64,000 nt of DNA. Source: Pontibacter chinhatensis. GTDB lineage: Bacteria; Bacteroidota; Bacteroidia; Cytophagales; Hymenobacteraceae. The position numbers and the translations under genes are program-made. The stretch lies in the NCBI RefSeq assembly GCF_900113285.1, contig NZ_FOOT01000002.1, positions 620,001-684,000 of the forward strand, read 5' to 3'. This document shows positions 8,516-18,428 of the stretch, in pieces; positions within the stretch are counted from its first letter, which is position 1, and each line of letters opens with the position of its first letter. Below the pieces are notes generated by a model. That model was not told where the DNA came from, searched no databases, and saw only the letters and a program-made list of their open reading frames with translations.

Positions 8516-9478
8516 TTAGGCAGGCTGCTCTGCTGGTTTGAGGATTTTCTCCTTGAAGTACTCCAGCGTCCTTTTCAGGCCCTCGGAGCGGTCCACCTGC
8601 GGCTCCCAGTCCAGCACCTGCTTGGCCAGCGTGATGTCCGGCTGGCGCTTCTGCGGGTCGTCGGTAGGCAACGGCTGGTACTCCACCTTCAGCTCCACGC
8701 CCGTCAGGCGGCAGATCTCCTCGGCAAACTCGCGAATGGTGATCTCAGACGGATTGCCGATGTTCACCGGCAGGTGGTAGTCGCTCAGCAGCAGGCGGTA
8801 GATGCCCTCCACCAGGTCGTCCACGTAGCAGAAAGAGCGCGTCTGGCTGCCGTCGCCGAAGATGCTCAGCGGCTCGCCGCGCAGCGCCTGGCTCAGGAAG
8901 GCCGGCAGCACACGACCGTCGTCGAGGCGCATGCGCGGGCCATAGGTGTTGAAGATGCGCACAATGCGCGTCTCCAGGCCATGGTGCATGTGGTAAGCCA
9001 TGGTCATGGCCTCCTGGAAGCGCTTGGCCTCGTCGTAGCAGCCGCGTGGCCCCACCGGGTTCACGTTGCCCCAGTAATCCTCGGTCTGCGGGTGCACCAG
9101 CGGGTCGCCGTACACCTCGGAGGTGGAAGCGATGAGCATGCGCGCGCCCTTGGCCTTGGCCAGGCCCAGCAGGTTGTGCGTGCCCAGCGAGCCCACCTTC
9201 AGCGTCTGGATTGGTATCTTAAGATAGTCAATAGGGCTGGCCGGCGAGGCGAAGTGCAGGATGTAGTCCAGGTGGCCTGGCACGTGCACAAACTTGCTCA
9301 CGTCGTGGTGGTAGAACTCAAAGTTCTCCAGCTTAAACAGGTGCTCGATGTTCTCCAGGCTACCCGTGATCAGGTTGTCCATGGCGATCACATGGTGCCC
9401 CTCGTTTATGAATCTATCGCAGAGGTGGGAGCCCAGAAAGCCTGCCCCGCCCGTTATCAGTACTCTTTTTTTGGTCAT
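8516..9478 (-). CDS. UDP-glucuronate decarboxylase (UDP-xylose synthase)
   Basis: This extended short-chain dehydrogenase converts UDP-glucuronate to UDP-xylose using bound NAD. The Rossmann motif GGAGFLG lies at residues 10-16, the catalytic Tyr148-x3-Lys152 is in the YDEAKR motif, and the region [14 protein letters not shown] is characteristic of the UXS subgroup. At 320 residues it has normal length for soluble UXS. It starts 8 bases after the stop of the upstream UDP-glucose dehydrogenase gene, which supplies its substrate, so the two form an operon for UDP-xylose, presumably for extracellular polysaccharide. Both genes are notably GC-rich. Confidence 0.93.
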   Translation of the reverse strand: MTKKRVLITGGAGFLGSHLCDRFINEGHHVIAMDNLITGSLENIEHLFKLENFEFYHHDVSKFVHVPGHLDYILHFASPASPIDYLKIPIQTLKVGSLGTHNLLGLAKAKGARMLIASTSEVYGDPLVHPQTEDYWGNVNPVGPRGCYDEAKRFQEAMTMAYHMHHGLETRIVRIFNTYGPRMRLDDGRVLPAFLSQALRGEPLSIFGDGSQTRSFCYVDDLVEGIYRLLLSDYHLPVNIGNPSEITIREFAEEICRLTGVELKVEYQPLPTDDPQKRQPDITLAKQVLDWEPQVDRSEGLKRTLEYFKEKILKPAEQPA

Positions 9479-9486
9479 GATGTGTC

Positions 9487-10839
9487 TTATACTACTGCTT
9501 TTTCCTGGTTAGTATGCTGTTTCACCCCGATTCCGTAGTAGGCGAAGCCCTTCTTGGCCAGCTCGGCCCCGTCGTAGATGTTTCTGCCGTCGAAGACCAC
9601 CTTCTCCTTCATCAGCTTGCCCACCACACTGAAGTTGGGGGAGCGGAACTCGGGCCACTCGGTCACCAAGAGCAGCGCGTCGGCCTCGATCAGGGTCTCG
9701 TACTCGTCCTTGCCGTACTCGACGCTGTCGCCGAGCGAGTGGCTGGCCTCGGTCATGGCCACCGGGTCGTAGGCCCTCACCCTCGCGCCCGCCTCCAGCA
9801 GCTTCTCAATGAGCACCAGCGAGGGGGCCTCGCGCATGTCGTCGGTCTTGGGCTTGAACGAGAGGCCCCACACGGCGAAGGTCCTGCCGGCAAGCTCCCC
9901 GTTGAAGTGGGCGTGCACCTTGTCGAAGAGCACCGACTTCTGCCGCTCGTTGACCTGCTCCACGGCCTGCAGCACCTGCATAGCGTAGCCGTTCTCAGAA
10001 GCTGTCTTGATAAGGGCTTTCACGTCCTTGGGGAAGCAAGAGCCGCCGTAGCCGATGCCCGGGTAGATGAACTTGTTGCCGATGCGGGCGTCGCTTCCGA
10101 TGCCCCGGCGCACCATGTTCACGTCCGCCCCCATCAGCTCGCAGAGGTTGGCCACGTCGTTCATGAAACTGATTTTGGTGGCCAGCATGGCGTTGGCCGC
10201 GTACTTGGTCATCTCGGCCGAGGGGATGTCCATGAAGATGAGCGGGTGGCCGTTCATCAGAAAGGGCTTGTAGAGGCGGCTCATCACCTGCTCGGCCCGC
10301 TCGCTCTCCACGCCCACCACGATGCGGTCGGGCTTGAGAAAGTCGTCGATGGCCGCGCCCTCCTTCAAAAACTCAGGGTTGGAGGCCACGTCGAAGTCAA
10401 TCTGCTCGCCCCTGGCCTCCAGTTCCTCCTGGATGGCCTGGCGCACCTTCCGGGCCGTGCCCACGGGCACGGTGCTCTTGGTCACCACCACCGTGTAGCC
10501 CTTGAGCGAGCGGCCAATCTGGCGGGCCACGGCCAGCACGTACTTCAGGTCGGCCGAGCCGTCCTCGCCCGGCGGGGTGCCCACGGCGATGAAGACGGCC
10601 TCGCAGCCGCAGCTCTCCACCACCTCCGCAAGGTCCGTGGAGAAGCTAAGGCGCCCCTTCTGGGCGTTGCGCTCCACCATCTCCTCCAGCCCCGGCTCGT
10701 AGATGGGCAAAATGCCCTTCCGCAGGTTGGCTATCTTCTGCTCGTCGATGTCGATGCAGGTCACCTCCAGGCCCACCTCGGCAAAGCACGTGCCCGTCAC
10801 CAGGCCCACATACCCCGTGCCCACTACTGCTATTCTCAT
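9487..10839 (-). CDS. ugd: UDP-glucose 6-dehydrogenase
   Basis: The enzyme oxidises UDP-glucose to UDP-glucuronate with two NAD+. The N-terminal nucleotide motif [12 protein letters not shown] is at residues 5-16, the catalytic Cys268 lies in YGGSCFPKD, and the C-terminal domain has the conserved [17 protein letters not shown] stretch. The 450-residue length is typical. It is the first gene of a two-gene operon with UDP-glucuronate decarboxylase. The opposite strand carries long open frames caused by the high GC content; they are shadows. Confidence 0.96.
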   Translation of the reverse strand: MRIAVVGTGYVGLVTGTCFAEVGLEVTCIDIDEQKIANLRKGILPIYEPGLEEMVERNAQKGRLSFSTDLAEVVESCGCEAVFIAVGTPPGEDGSADLKYVLAVARQIGRSLKGYTVVVTKSTVPVGTARKVRQAIQEELEARGEQIDFDVASNPEFLKEGAAIDDFLKPDRIVVGVESERAEQVMSRLYKPFLMNGHPLIFMDIPSAEMTKYAANAMLATKISFMNDVANLCELMGADVNMVRRGIGSDARIGNKFIYPGIGYGGSCFPKDVKALIKTASENGYAMQVLQAVEQVNERQKSVLFDKVHAHFNGELAGRTFAVWGLSFKPKTDDMREAPSLVLIEKLLEAGARVRAYDPVAMTEASHSLGDSVEYGKDEYETLIEADALLLVTEWPEFRSPNFSVVGKLMKEKVVFDGRNIYDGAELAKKGFAYYGIGVKQHTNQEKAVV

Positions 10840-11557
10840 AAATATCTCAGTTTAAGCGTAAATTACTTTTATATATTATATAAATAAAAAGGGCGCTGCG
10901 AACGGAGCCGTTGCAGGCCGCTATACTCTATCGTTATTCTATGTACGTATAATTGAGCCGCTACCCAGCCCTGCTTTTAAAGCTAAATAGGGGATAAAAA
11001 ACCATGCAAGGTCGCAAATCCGCCGTTTCAACACAACCTTATAAAGTATAAATGCCACCGCTACTCCGGCCGAGTGCCAGGCGACTAAGGGAAATCCTTT
11101 TACAAAATGCTTGATTTAGTTACAGCGCGTGCATCAATTGCTGTAGGTTTTATCCGTCTCTCTCTTCCATACTCCTCTCCCGCCGGCTGGCAAGCCACAC
11201 TTCCCCTAAAGGCAGGACACGCAGAAGGTACGTGCCTTAAAAGACAATTGTTCCCCTCTAAATGATATTATTACAATATTTATGCAGCTGCTCCAACACA
11301 GGACGCACGAGCACCCTTTTGCACAGGCCTGCAAGCAGCGGACTAACCTATGCTGCTATGCCTGCTACACCTTTTTTCACCCAAACAGTCCTATCCGCCT
11401 AATTTGAGGGCCCTACCTGATTTATACTTTACCTATAAAATCTAATCCCTTTGAGGTTTAAACCTCGAAATTATTCTGAATGTGCCTCTTTTTTGAGTTA
11501 AGAAACAACCCACCACCCGTTTCGAAGTATAGTTTAGTAGCAATCACCCCAAAAGCT
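10840..11557. other. Intergenic region between ugd and hydrolase genes
   Basis: About 700 bases contain no gene I can support. There is a hairpin near 10893-10914 (CTGCGAACGG against CCGTTGCAG with one bulge) in the presumed ugd leader, and a few AGTATA motifs. It must contain divergent promoters, but I see no convincing TAnnTTTG box. Confidence 0.5.
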
Positions 11558-12451
11558 ATGAAACCAGATTGGCTCGATAAGAAGGAGTACCCCTTCAAAC
11601 CAAATTTCCTGGAGCTCGAAGCAGGCAAAATGCATTATATTGATGAGGGCGAGGGCCCTGCCATTGTGATGGTGCACGGCACGCCTACCTGGTCGTTTAT
11701 GTACCGGGACCTGATTAAAAAGCTCCGCAAGCGATACCGCTGCATTGCTATGGACATGATAGGCTTTGGCCTGTCGGATAAGCCCAAGGACTGGAGCTAC
11801 AAGCCACGCGCGCACGCGGCCAATTTCGAGGCGCTGATGGAGCACCTGCAACTCCGCGACATCACGCTGCTGGTGCACGACTTTGGTGCCCCTATTGGTT
11901 TGGCCTATGCCATTAAGCATCCTGAAAACGTGCAGGGCGTGGTGATGCTCAACTCCTGGACCTGGTCTCTCTCCAAGCACCAGACCTTCACGAAGGCAAG
12001 CAAATACCTGGTGGGCCCGCTGGGCAAGTTCCTGCACTCCAAGCTCAATGTATCCAACAACACGCTTATAGAGGAACTGTTTAAGGATGCGGATGAACTA
12101 CCGGAGCCTATCAAGAAGCACTACATGAACGGCCTGGGGAATCCGGATGAGCCTGTGCGCAACCTAGCCTGTGCCCGGGAGTTGGTGGGCGCCAGCAAGT
12201 GGTACGAAGAACTCTGGAAAGAGCGCAAAAAGATACGCAACATCCCGACGCTTATACTTTGGGGAGAGCGGGATAAGCTGGTAAAGATTGAGGCCTTGCA
12301 ACGTTGGAAGAAGTTCTTCCATGAGTGCTATGTGATTCCGTTTGAAGACGGGGGCCACTTCCTGCAGGAAGAAAATGCTGACGAGATAGCCGGTTATGTC
12401 AGCAACTTTGTGAAAGAGGAAATAAAAAAGAAAGAACTAATTGATAATTAA
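11558..12451 (+). CDS. Alpha/beta hydrolase, haloalkane-dehalogenase-like
   Basis: The ATG at 11558 gives a conventional start (MKPDWLDKKEYPF); an open frame upstream has no coding signs. The 297-residue protein has the oxyanion-loop motif HGTPTWS, an aspartate nucleophile Asp108 in VHDFGAP, the likely acid Asp239 in WGERDK, and the base His267 in GGHFLQ. Asp as nucleophile places it with haloalkane dehalogenases and epoxide hydrolases. Dehalogenases normally have Trp after the nucleophile, and here it is Phe, so dehalogenase activity is doubtful. A small gene follows after 24 bases. Confidence 0.85.
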   Translation: MKPDWLDKKEYPFKPNFLELEAGKMHYIDEGEGPAIVMVHGTPTWSFMYRDLIKKLRKRYRCIAMDMIGFGLSDKPKDWSYKPRAHAANFEALMEHLQLRDITLLVHDFGAPIGLAYAIKHPENVQGVVMLNSWTWSLSKHQTFTKASKYLVGPLGKFLHSKLNVSNNTLIEELFKDADELPEPIKKHYMNGLGNPDEPVRNLACARELVGASKWYEELWKERKKIRNIPTLILWGERDKLVKIEALQRWKKFFHECYVIPFEDGGHFLQEENADEIAGYVSNFVKEEIKKKELIDN

Positions 12452-12475
12452 CCCATTAACCACTTAAACGCAACA

Positions 12476-12760
12476 ATGAAAACAAACAAACCTATAGATA
12501 ACTTAGATGAAGCCATTTACAGAGCTAGTAACGCTACAAAACAGGAAACCCAACCACAAAATAAATTACATGCTATGAGAGTCCCACAAAACCCTAATCA
12601 AGACCAACACCCGCATGAAGGGGCACCGCTGAACGAGTCGCACGTAAACCTGATGCAGTCATGGCAGCAACTGCGCGGCCTGGACAGTAAACTTGCACAA
12701 ACTAAGTATAAGGACATGGCTGAGAGCCCTAAACCTAAAATAGGCCGCCGCAGCGCATGA
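12476..12760 (+). CDS. Small hydrophilic protein of unknown function
   Basis: The 94-residue product is polar, rich in Asn, Gln and Lys, and has no membrane segment or signal peptide. It has two short candidate blocks, NLDEAIYRASNAT and a helix near ESHVNLMQSWQQLRGLD. I do not recognise it. It lies 24 bases after the hydrolase gene and is followed by a strong terminator, so it is probably co-transcribed with the hydrolase. It may be a real small gene because its start region and spacing are ordinary. Confidence 0.6.
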   Translation: MKTNKPIDNLDEAIYRASNATKQETQPQNKLHAMRVPQNPNQDQHPHEGAPLNESHVNLMQSWQQLRGLDSKLAQTKYKDMAESPKPKIGRRSA

Positions 12761-12805
12761 TCCACTCCACCCGCCACCGACACATCTTAGCACTTACTAT
12801 ATAAA

Positions 12806-12845
12806 ACAGGCGCAGCTTTTATAAACTGCGCCTGTTGCTTTTTAT
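12806..12845. terminator. Bidirectional terminator
   Basis: A 10-bp stem (ACAGGCGCAG at 12806-12815 with CTGCGCCTGT at 12826-12835) has T-rich flanks on the plus strand and an A-rich flank on the other side. It can end both the small gene and the convergent oxidase gene. A TATACTT motif follows directly. Confidence 0.8.
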
Positions 12846-12863
12846 ACTTAAAGTATGCTCGCC

Positions 12864-14267
12864 TTAGAAGATCTTGCCCGGGTTAAGTATGCCGCGTGGG
12901 TCGAAGAGCTCCTTGATGCCGCGCATTAACCTTAACTGCACCTCGTTCAGCGCGATGTTAATGTACTGGCGCTGCACCAGCCCAATGCCGTGCTCGCCGG
13001 AAATCGTGCCGCCCAGCGAAACACATAGTTTGAAGATTTCTTTGATACCCTCCGGTAGCTTGTTGTTCCAGTCATCGTCGCTCATGTCGCCTTTCACAAT
13101 GTTAATGTGCAGGTTGCCATCGCCGGCGTGCCCGTAGCAAACAGACTTGAAGTTATACTTTGCCCCAATCTCCTTTACGCCTCTAAGCAGCTTCGGAAGC
13201 GCCGCCCGCGGCACCACCGTATCCTCCTCCTTATAAATAGAGTTGCCTTTTACGGCGTGGGCCACGTTTCGGCGCAGCAGCCACAGGTCGTTTTTCTGCT
13301 TTTCTGTATCGGCCACCAGGATATCGCCCACGTCGAAGGTTTCCAGCACCTCATACACGCGCTCAGCATCCTTAAACAGCAAATCCATGTCGTTGCCGTC
13401 CAGCTCTATAAGCAGGTGCGCTGCGATGTCCTCGGGCAGGCTCAGGTCCTGGCCTAAGTAGCGGGTAGCCCACACAATAGCCTCACGCTCCATAAACTCC
13501 AGCGCAGAGGGCACAATGCCCGCCATAAAAATCCTGGAAACGGCGGCGCAAGCCTCCTCCTCACTGCGGAAGGGCACCAGCATCACCAGGTTCTGCGGCG
13601 GGTATGGAATGAGTTTGAAAACAATTTTGGTGATGATGCCCAGCGTACCCTCACTGCCCACCATCAACTGCGTCAGGTTATAGCCGGTGGCGTTCTTCAG
13701 CACGTTGGCCCCTGTCCAGGTGATTTCGCCGGTTGGCAGCACCACCTCCACATTCAGCACGTAGTCCTTGGTTACGCCATACTTCACGGCCCTCGGTCCG
13801 CCGCTGCTCTCGCTCAGGTTGCCGCCCAAAAAGCAGCTGCCCCGGCTGGAGGGGTCAGGCGGATAGTACAGCCCGCGGGCAATTACCGCCTCCTGGAACA
13901 CTTGCGTGATAACGCCCGGCTCCACAGTGGCCTGCAGGTTGTGCTCATCAATCTCGATGATGCTGTTCAGGCGCTCTGTGGAAAGTATAACGCCCTTGTG
14001 TATAGCCAGTGCCCCGCCGCTAAGGCCGGTTCCGGCACCGCGTGGTGTTACCGGAATGTAGTTTTCGTTACAATACTGCATAATACGGCTGATTTCAGCA
14101 GCGTTAGCAGGTTTAAGCACCACCTCCGGCTCGTAGCGAAGGTCCTCGGTTTCGTCGTGGGTGTAGCGCAGCATGTCATCGGCGGCTGCGGGCAGAAGCA
14201 CGTGCTCCTGACCAACAATGGCTGACAGGGCTTCAAGGGCTTCGGGTGTGATAGGATTAAATTTCAT
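12864..14267 (-). CDS. FAD-linked oxidase, GlcD/D-lactate dehydrogenase family
   Basis: This 467-residue flavoprotein matches the glycolate oxidase GlcD and D-2-hydroxyacid dehydrogenase family, which oxidises 2-hydroxyacids such as glycolate or D-lactate. The PCMH-type FAD domain is shown by VTPRGAGTGLSGGAL (around residues 70-85) and SSRGSCFLGGNLSESSGG. The C-terminal FAD oxidase domain carries CYGHAGDGNLHIN and SGEHGIGLVQ, which hold the metal and substrate ligands. There is no accessory GlcE or GlcF gene next to it. Substrate choice between glycolate and D-lactate cannot be read from the sequence. Confidence 0.9.
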   Translation of the reverse strand: MKFNPITPEALEALSAIVGQEHVLLPAAADDMLRYTHDETEDLRYEPEVVLKPANAAEISRIMQYCNENYIPVTPRGAGTGLSGGALAIHKGVILSTERLNSIIEIDEHNLQATVEPGVITQVFQEAVIARGLYYPPDPSSRGSCFLGGNLSESSGGPRAVKYGVTKDYVLNVEVVLPTGEITWTGANVLKNATGYNLTQLMVGSEGTLGIITKIVFKLIPYPPQNLVMLVPFRSEEEACAAVSRIFMAGIVPSALEFMEREAIVWATRYLGQDLSLPEDIAAHLLIELDGNDMDLLFKDAERVYEVLETFDVGDILVADTEKQKNDLWLLRRNVAHAVKGNSIYKEEDTVVPRAALPKLLRGVKEIGAKYNFKSVCYGHAGDGNLHINIVKGDMSDDDWNNKLPEGIKEIFKLCVSLGGTISGEHGIGLVQRQYINIALNEVQLRLMRGIKELFDPRGILNPGKIF

Positions 14268-14338
14268 TTTAAAAAGGCTGGACTTCTCCTTAAATTAGCC
14301 AGTGAATATATGTTCAACTTGCAACGCTAAATTACACT

Positions 14339-14965
14339 TTGAAATCGCTTTTTACTACTTCCGCACTTTTTATCTTTTTCCTGTTGGTGGTAGCCTCCTG
14401 CCAGACGTCGAGCCCTACCTTTAGCAAGCGCGGCGAAGAGTACAAATCGGCCCGTGAAATTGCAGCTGCCAAGCGCGCCGCCAAAAAGGCCAGGGGCCGG
14501 GGCGATAACGGCAGCAGCGTGGCAGGAACCTCCAAAGACCGCACCAGCCGTACCCGCATTCCCAAGCGCGACCTGGACAACAACATCGCCACCGTGATTG
14601 AAACGGCGCGTTCCTTTACCGGCGTGCCCTACCGTTGGGGCGGCACCACCCGCGTGGGCATGGATTGCTCCGGGCTGCTGTGCACCTCCTTCCAAAGTAT
14701 AGACGTAAACCTGCCGCGCACCTCTGAGGAGCAGAGCCGCTTTGGCACCGAGGTGAAGCCGAAGGAACTGCGCGAAGGTGACCTGGTTTTCTTTGGACCC
14801 AACCGGCGCAATATCACACATGTGGGCATGGTAACCGAGGTTAACGGATCGAATGACGTGCGCTTTATACATGCTTCCACTTCGCTGGGCGTGATTGAGA
14901 ATAACCTTTACTCCGACCACTACCAGAAGATCTTTATCAAGGCCGTGCGCCCGCCTGTCTTCTAA
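14339..14965 (+). CDS. NlpC/P60 family peptidoglycan endopeptidase lipoprotein
   Basis: This C40-family cysteine peptidase cleaves peptide stems of peptidoglycan. The N-terminus is a lipoprotein signal with Cys21 after LVVAS, so the protein is probably envelope-anchored. A basic, Ala/Lys-rich linker (residues 30-80) precedes the catalytic domain, where Cys110 in GMDCSG, His161 in THVGMV and His178 in FIHAS form the catalytic set. The only plausible start is TTG at 14339, because an in-frame stop lies 12 codons upstream and no ATG precedes the signal peptide. It diverges from the FAD oxidase gene. Confidence 0.9.
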   Translation: MKSLFTTSALFIFFLLVVASCQTSSPTFSKRGEEYKSAREIAAAKRAAKKARGRGDNGSSVAGTSKDRTSRTRIPKRDLDNNIATVIETARSFTGVPYRWGGTTRVGMDCSGLLCTSFQSIDVNLPRTSEEQSRFGTEVKPKELREGDLVFFGPNRRNITHVGMVTEVNGSNDVRFIHASTSLGVIENNLYSDHYQKIFIKAVRPPVF

Positions 14966-15100
14966 TTATCACCTCAGCACATCAGAGTCCGCCTATATAA
15001 CTATTTACATTTTGTACAATAAAATATTGCTTAAAATATAACAGCCAACGTACTTAATAACTGAACTAAACATTTGTTGTTCAACAAGTTATTATGTACT

Positions 15101-18100
15101 ATGAAACTTCTTTACTCATTCTTTCTCCTAAGTATCTTTTTTATACTTCAGGTGCAGTCAGTGTGGGCCCAGGGCGCCACAACGGCCGCCATGAACGGCA
15201 CGGTGCGTGACCAGAGCGGGACACCGCTTCCAGGTGCTACCATCATCGCGGTCCACAATCCTACCAACACGCAGTACGTATCCACCACCAATACGGAGGG
15301 CTATTACAACATCCAGAACATGCGCGTGGGCGGCCCCTACACCGTCCGGACCTCGTATGTCGGTTACCAGGAACAACGCACCGAGAACGTCTCGCTAGCA
15401 CTGGGCCAGTCGGCCAGGGTGGATTTTACCCTTTCGGAGAGTAGCCGCGAGTTGGGCGAAGTACAGGTGCTGGGCGAACGCAACGATGTGTTTAACCAGG
15501 ACCGTACAGGCGCGGCCACCAACGTATCGCGGGAGCAGATAGAGCGCCTGCCCACTTTGAGCCGAAGCTTGCAGGACTTTACGCGCCTCACACCACAGGC
15601 CACGGGCAACTCCATTGGTGGCACCAACAACCGCTACAATAACATTACCATCGATGGCGCCGTGAACAACGACGTATTCGGCTTGTCGGGAAGCGGCACG
15701 CCGGGCGGTCAGGCAGGTACCCAGCCCATTTCGCTGGATGCGATACAGGAAATACAGGTGGTGATTGCGCCCTACGATGTGAAGCAAGGCAACTTCACGG
15801 GCGGCGGCATCAACGCCATCACCCGCTCGGGCACCAACCAGTTTTCCGGCTCGGTGTATGGCTTTGGCCGCAACGAAGACATTATCGGCAAGGCAGTGGA
15901 AGGTCCCCGGGAAAAGGCCGATGAGTTTAAGAACTACCAATATGGCGTGCGCATCGGCGGCCCAATTATCCGCGACAAGCTGTTCTTCTTCACCAACTAC
16001 GACGCCACCCGGGTAACCGAGCCCGTTCGGTTCGCTCCTGGTTCGGCTGAATCGCAGATTCCGCTGAGCGCGGCCGAGCAGGTGGCCTCTTTTGTGCAGG
16101 AAACCTACGGCTACGACGTGGGCTCTTTCGGCGGGTTTGACCGGGACACGGAAAGCGACAAACTGTTTGTGCGCCTCGACTGGAACATCACCGACAACCA
16201 CTCGCTGACGCTGCGCCACAACTACGTAGATGCTTTTCAGGATTCCTACTCGCGCAGCCGCTCCGAGGCCCGCTTCGGCAACAACGCCTACCGCTTCAAC
16301 AGCAAGACCAACACCACGGTCGCTGAGCTGAATAGCCGCTTCTCCAACAACTGGTCTAATAACCTGATTGTCGGCTACTCCCGCATCCGCGACTTCCGGG
16401 AAACGTTAGGCCAGCTTTTTCCGCAGGTAACCATTTTCGATCCGGTGGGCACGCTGGTTTTCGGTTCAGAGCGCTCCTCTACGGCCAACGAGCTGGACCA
16501 GGATATCTTCGAGTTCACCGATAACCTCACCTACCTTTGGGGGAAGCACAACTTCACGGTAGGTACCCACAACGAGTTCTTCAAGTTCCGGAACCTGTTT
16601 ATCAACAACTTAAACGGGCGCTGGGAATTTAACTCCATCGAGGACTTTATAAATAACAGACCCGCACGCGTAAGGGCCACTTACTCCCTCACAAGCGATC
16701 CCCGTCCTGCAGCTGAGTTTAACGCAGCCCAGTTGGGCTTTTATGTGCAGGATGAGTATACCGCCTCCGACAGGTTGAAACTGACACTGGGCCTGCGCGT
16801 GGACATTCCCGTTTTCCCGGATAAGCCGGCACGCAACACAGAGCTGGAGAATGACTTTGCCAGCATTTACCCCGGCCTGAGAACCGACCGCACGCCCAGC
16901 GGCCAGCTGCTCTGGGCCCCGCGCTTTGGCTTTAACTACGCCCCTACCCAGGACCAGACCCTGCAAATACGCGGCGGTACGGGCATTTTCACCGGCCGTG
17001 TACCCTTTGTGTGGATGTCGAACCAGTTCGTGAACACCGGCACCATACTTGGGACAATAGATGTGAGCAATCCTGCCGAATTTATACCTGACCCCGGCAA
17101 CCAAACCGCTGCCGGCCCGCCTGTGCAGACGGTGGAGGTAAACGTGATAAACGACGACTTCAAGCTACCCCGCGTGTGGCGTAGCAACCTTGCTTTCGAT
17201 TATACTTTCCCCTATGGGATAGTGGCCACGATAGAGGGTATCTACTCCAAAACGCTCAACGACGTAGTATACCTCGACCTGAACCTGGTGGAGCCAAGCG
17301 GAACATTGCCCGGTGCAGACAACCGCTTTGTATACCCCTCTGCCCGCCGCATCAACCCGGACTATACCAATATTATACTTCTGGATAACACCGACGAAGG
17401 CTACAGGTATAGTTTAACCGGCCAGCTGCGCAAGGACTTCGCAAACGGGCTCACCACCTCTCTTGCCTATACCTACGGCAAGTCGAAGGATGTGAACAGC
17501 GGCACCAGCTCCACGGCCCTCTCAAACTATGAGTTTAACCAAATCGTCAACTTTCCGAACGACCCGCAACTAGAGTATTCCCGCTACGACGTACGACACC
17601 GCATCGTCGGTAACGGCGGTTATACGTTCCGCTATGGTGAAAATGCCGCCACAGGCATTTCGCTTTTCTACCAGGGTCAATCTGGTCTGCCTATTACCTT
17701 TGTCTACAACCGGGACCTGAACGGCGACGGCAACATTGCCAACGACCTGATCTACATCCCCCGCAACCAGGGCGAAATAAATCTGGTGCCTGTAACGATA
17801 AGCGGTACCACTTACTCACCGGAGGAGCAGTGGGCGGCACTGGACGCTTTGATAAGCGGGGATGATTACCTGAGCGACAGGCGCGGGCAGTATGCCGAGC
17901 GCTACGGTGGCCGCATGCCCTGGACGCACCAGTTCGACGTCCGCATTTTCCAGGATTTCTACCTCAATGCGGGCGAAAACCGCCATACGCTCCAGATCAC
18001 GTTCGATATCTTTAACGTGGGCAACCTGCTTAGCCGCGACTGGGGCCGTCAGTACTTCGTGAACAACAACGCCAACGAGCTTATTCGCTTTGCAGGGAAC

Positions 18101-18214
18101 AACGCAGCCGGGGCACCGACCTTTACCTTTAACCCCAACACCCGCATCTACAACGTTTCCCAGTTCGACTCCAGGTGGCAGGGGCAATTGGGGCTGAGGT
18201 ATATCTTTAATTAA
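15101..18214 (+). CDS. Oar-like TonB-dependent outer-membrane receptor
   Basis: The ATG at 15101 gives a signal peptide (MKLLYSFFLLSIFFIL onward, cut near VWAQG). A CarboxypepD_reg-like beta-sandwich follows (GTVRDQSGTPLPGATI), then a plug domain (TRLTPQATGNSIGGTNNRY) and a long beta-barrel ending in aromatic LGLRYIFN. The segment ITRSGTNQFSGSVYGFGRN is characteristic of the Oar-like group of TonB receptors. There is no partner SusD gene. The closest relative in the window is the next gene, with the same domain order. The ligand is unknown. A terminator follows at 18238-18265. Confidence 0.92.
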   Translation: MKLLYSFFLLSIFFILQVQSVWAQGATTAAMNGTVRDQSGTPLPGATIIAVHNPTNTQYVSTTNTEGYYNIQNMRVGGPYTVRTSYVGYQEQRTENVSLALGQSARVDFTLSESSRELGEVQVLGERNDVFNQDRTGAATNVSREQIERLPTLSRSLQDFTRLTPQATGNSIGGTNNRYNNITIDGAVNNDVFGLSGSGTPGGQAGTQPISLDAIQEIQVVIAPYDVKQGNFTGGGINAITRSGTNQFSGSVYGFGRNEDIIGKAVEGPREKADEFKNYQYGVRIGGPIIRDKLFFFTNYDATRVTEPVRFAPGSAESQIPLSAAEQVASFVQETYGYDVGSFGGFDRDTESDKLFVRLDWNITDNHSLTLRHNYVDAFQDSYSRSRSEARFGNNAYRFNSKTNTTVAELNSRFSNNWSNNLIVGYSRIRDFRETLGQLFPQVTIFDPVGTLVFGSERSSTANELDQDIFEFTDNLTYLWGKHNFTVGTHNEFFKFRNLFINNLNGRWEFNSIEDFINNRPARVRATYSLTSDPRPAAEFNAAQLGFYVQDEYTASDRLKLTLGLRVDIPVFPDKPARNTELENDFASIYPGLRTDRTPSGQLLWAPRFGFNYAPTQDQTLQIRGGTGIFTGRVPFVWMSNQFVNTGTILGTIDVSNPAEFIPDPGNQTAAGPPVQTVEVNVINDDFKLPRVWRSNLAFDYTFPYGIVATIEGIYSKTLNDVVYLDLNLVEPSGTLPGADNRFVYPSARRINPDYTNIILLDNTDEGYRYSLTGQLRKDFANGLTTSLAYTYGKSKDVNSGTSSTALSNYEFNQIVNFPNDPQLEYSRYDVRHRIVGNGGYTFRYGENAATGISLFYQGQSGLPITFVYNRDLNGDGNIANDLIYIPRNQGEINLVPVTISGTTYSPEEQWAALDALISGDDYLSDRRGQYAERYGGRMPWTHQFDVRIFQDFYLNAGENRHTLQITFDIFNVGNLLSRDWGRQYFVNNNANELIRFAGNNAAGAPTFTFNPNTRIYNVSQFDSRWQGQLGLRYIFN

Positions 18215-18237
18215 ATATATTCTACTTGTATAAGTAT

Positions 18238-18265
18238 AAAAAGGCAGAGTTTTCTCTGCCTTTTT
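18238..18265 (+). terminator. Rho-independent terminator
   Basis: AAAAGGCAGAG and CTCTGCCTTTTT form a stem with a TTTT loop followed by T-rich sequence, 24 bases after the first TonB receptor gene. An AAGTATA motif lies immediately before it. Confidence 0.85.
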
Positions 18266-18366
18266 CTTTTTTTCTGCCACTCATAAAATGATAAAATTTG
18301 CCTTTAAAGGTCCTATGAACGGTTTAGCAGCAGGCTCTATACTTTGTTAATATTTAGTTAACATTA

Positions 18367-18402
18367 TTGTTGGGATTTATCATCTGTTAGGAGTTACCTT
18401 TG
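18367..18402 (+). promoter_or_regulatory. Promoter of second Oar-like receptor
   Basis: TTGTTG at 18367-18372 is followed after 22 bases by TACCTTTG at 18395-18402, a good match to the Bacteroidota -33/-7 pattern. The -7 box ends 26 bases before the ATG at 18429. Confidence 0.65.
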
Positions 18403-18428
18403 CGGCAAAATCAATCAACCCCTTCTTT

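Noticed and set aside
8774..9538. 254-codon open frame opposite the UDP-glucuronate decarboxylase gene
   Set aside because: Shadow of a GC-rich gene; no domain and unusual composition.
9514..10887. 457-codon open frame on the plus strand opposite ugd
   Set aside because: It is an antisense shadow of a GC-rich gene; the product is His/Leu/Val-rich with no recognisable domain, while the minus-strand frame is a clear Ugd with catalytic Cys268.
10840..11557. Possible riboswitch or small RNA in the gap upstream of ugd
   Set aside because: Only one imperfect hairpin is visible; nothing matches a riboswitch core I know.
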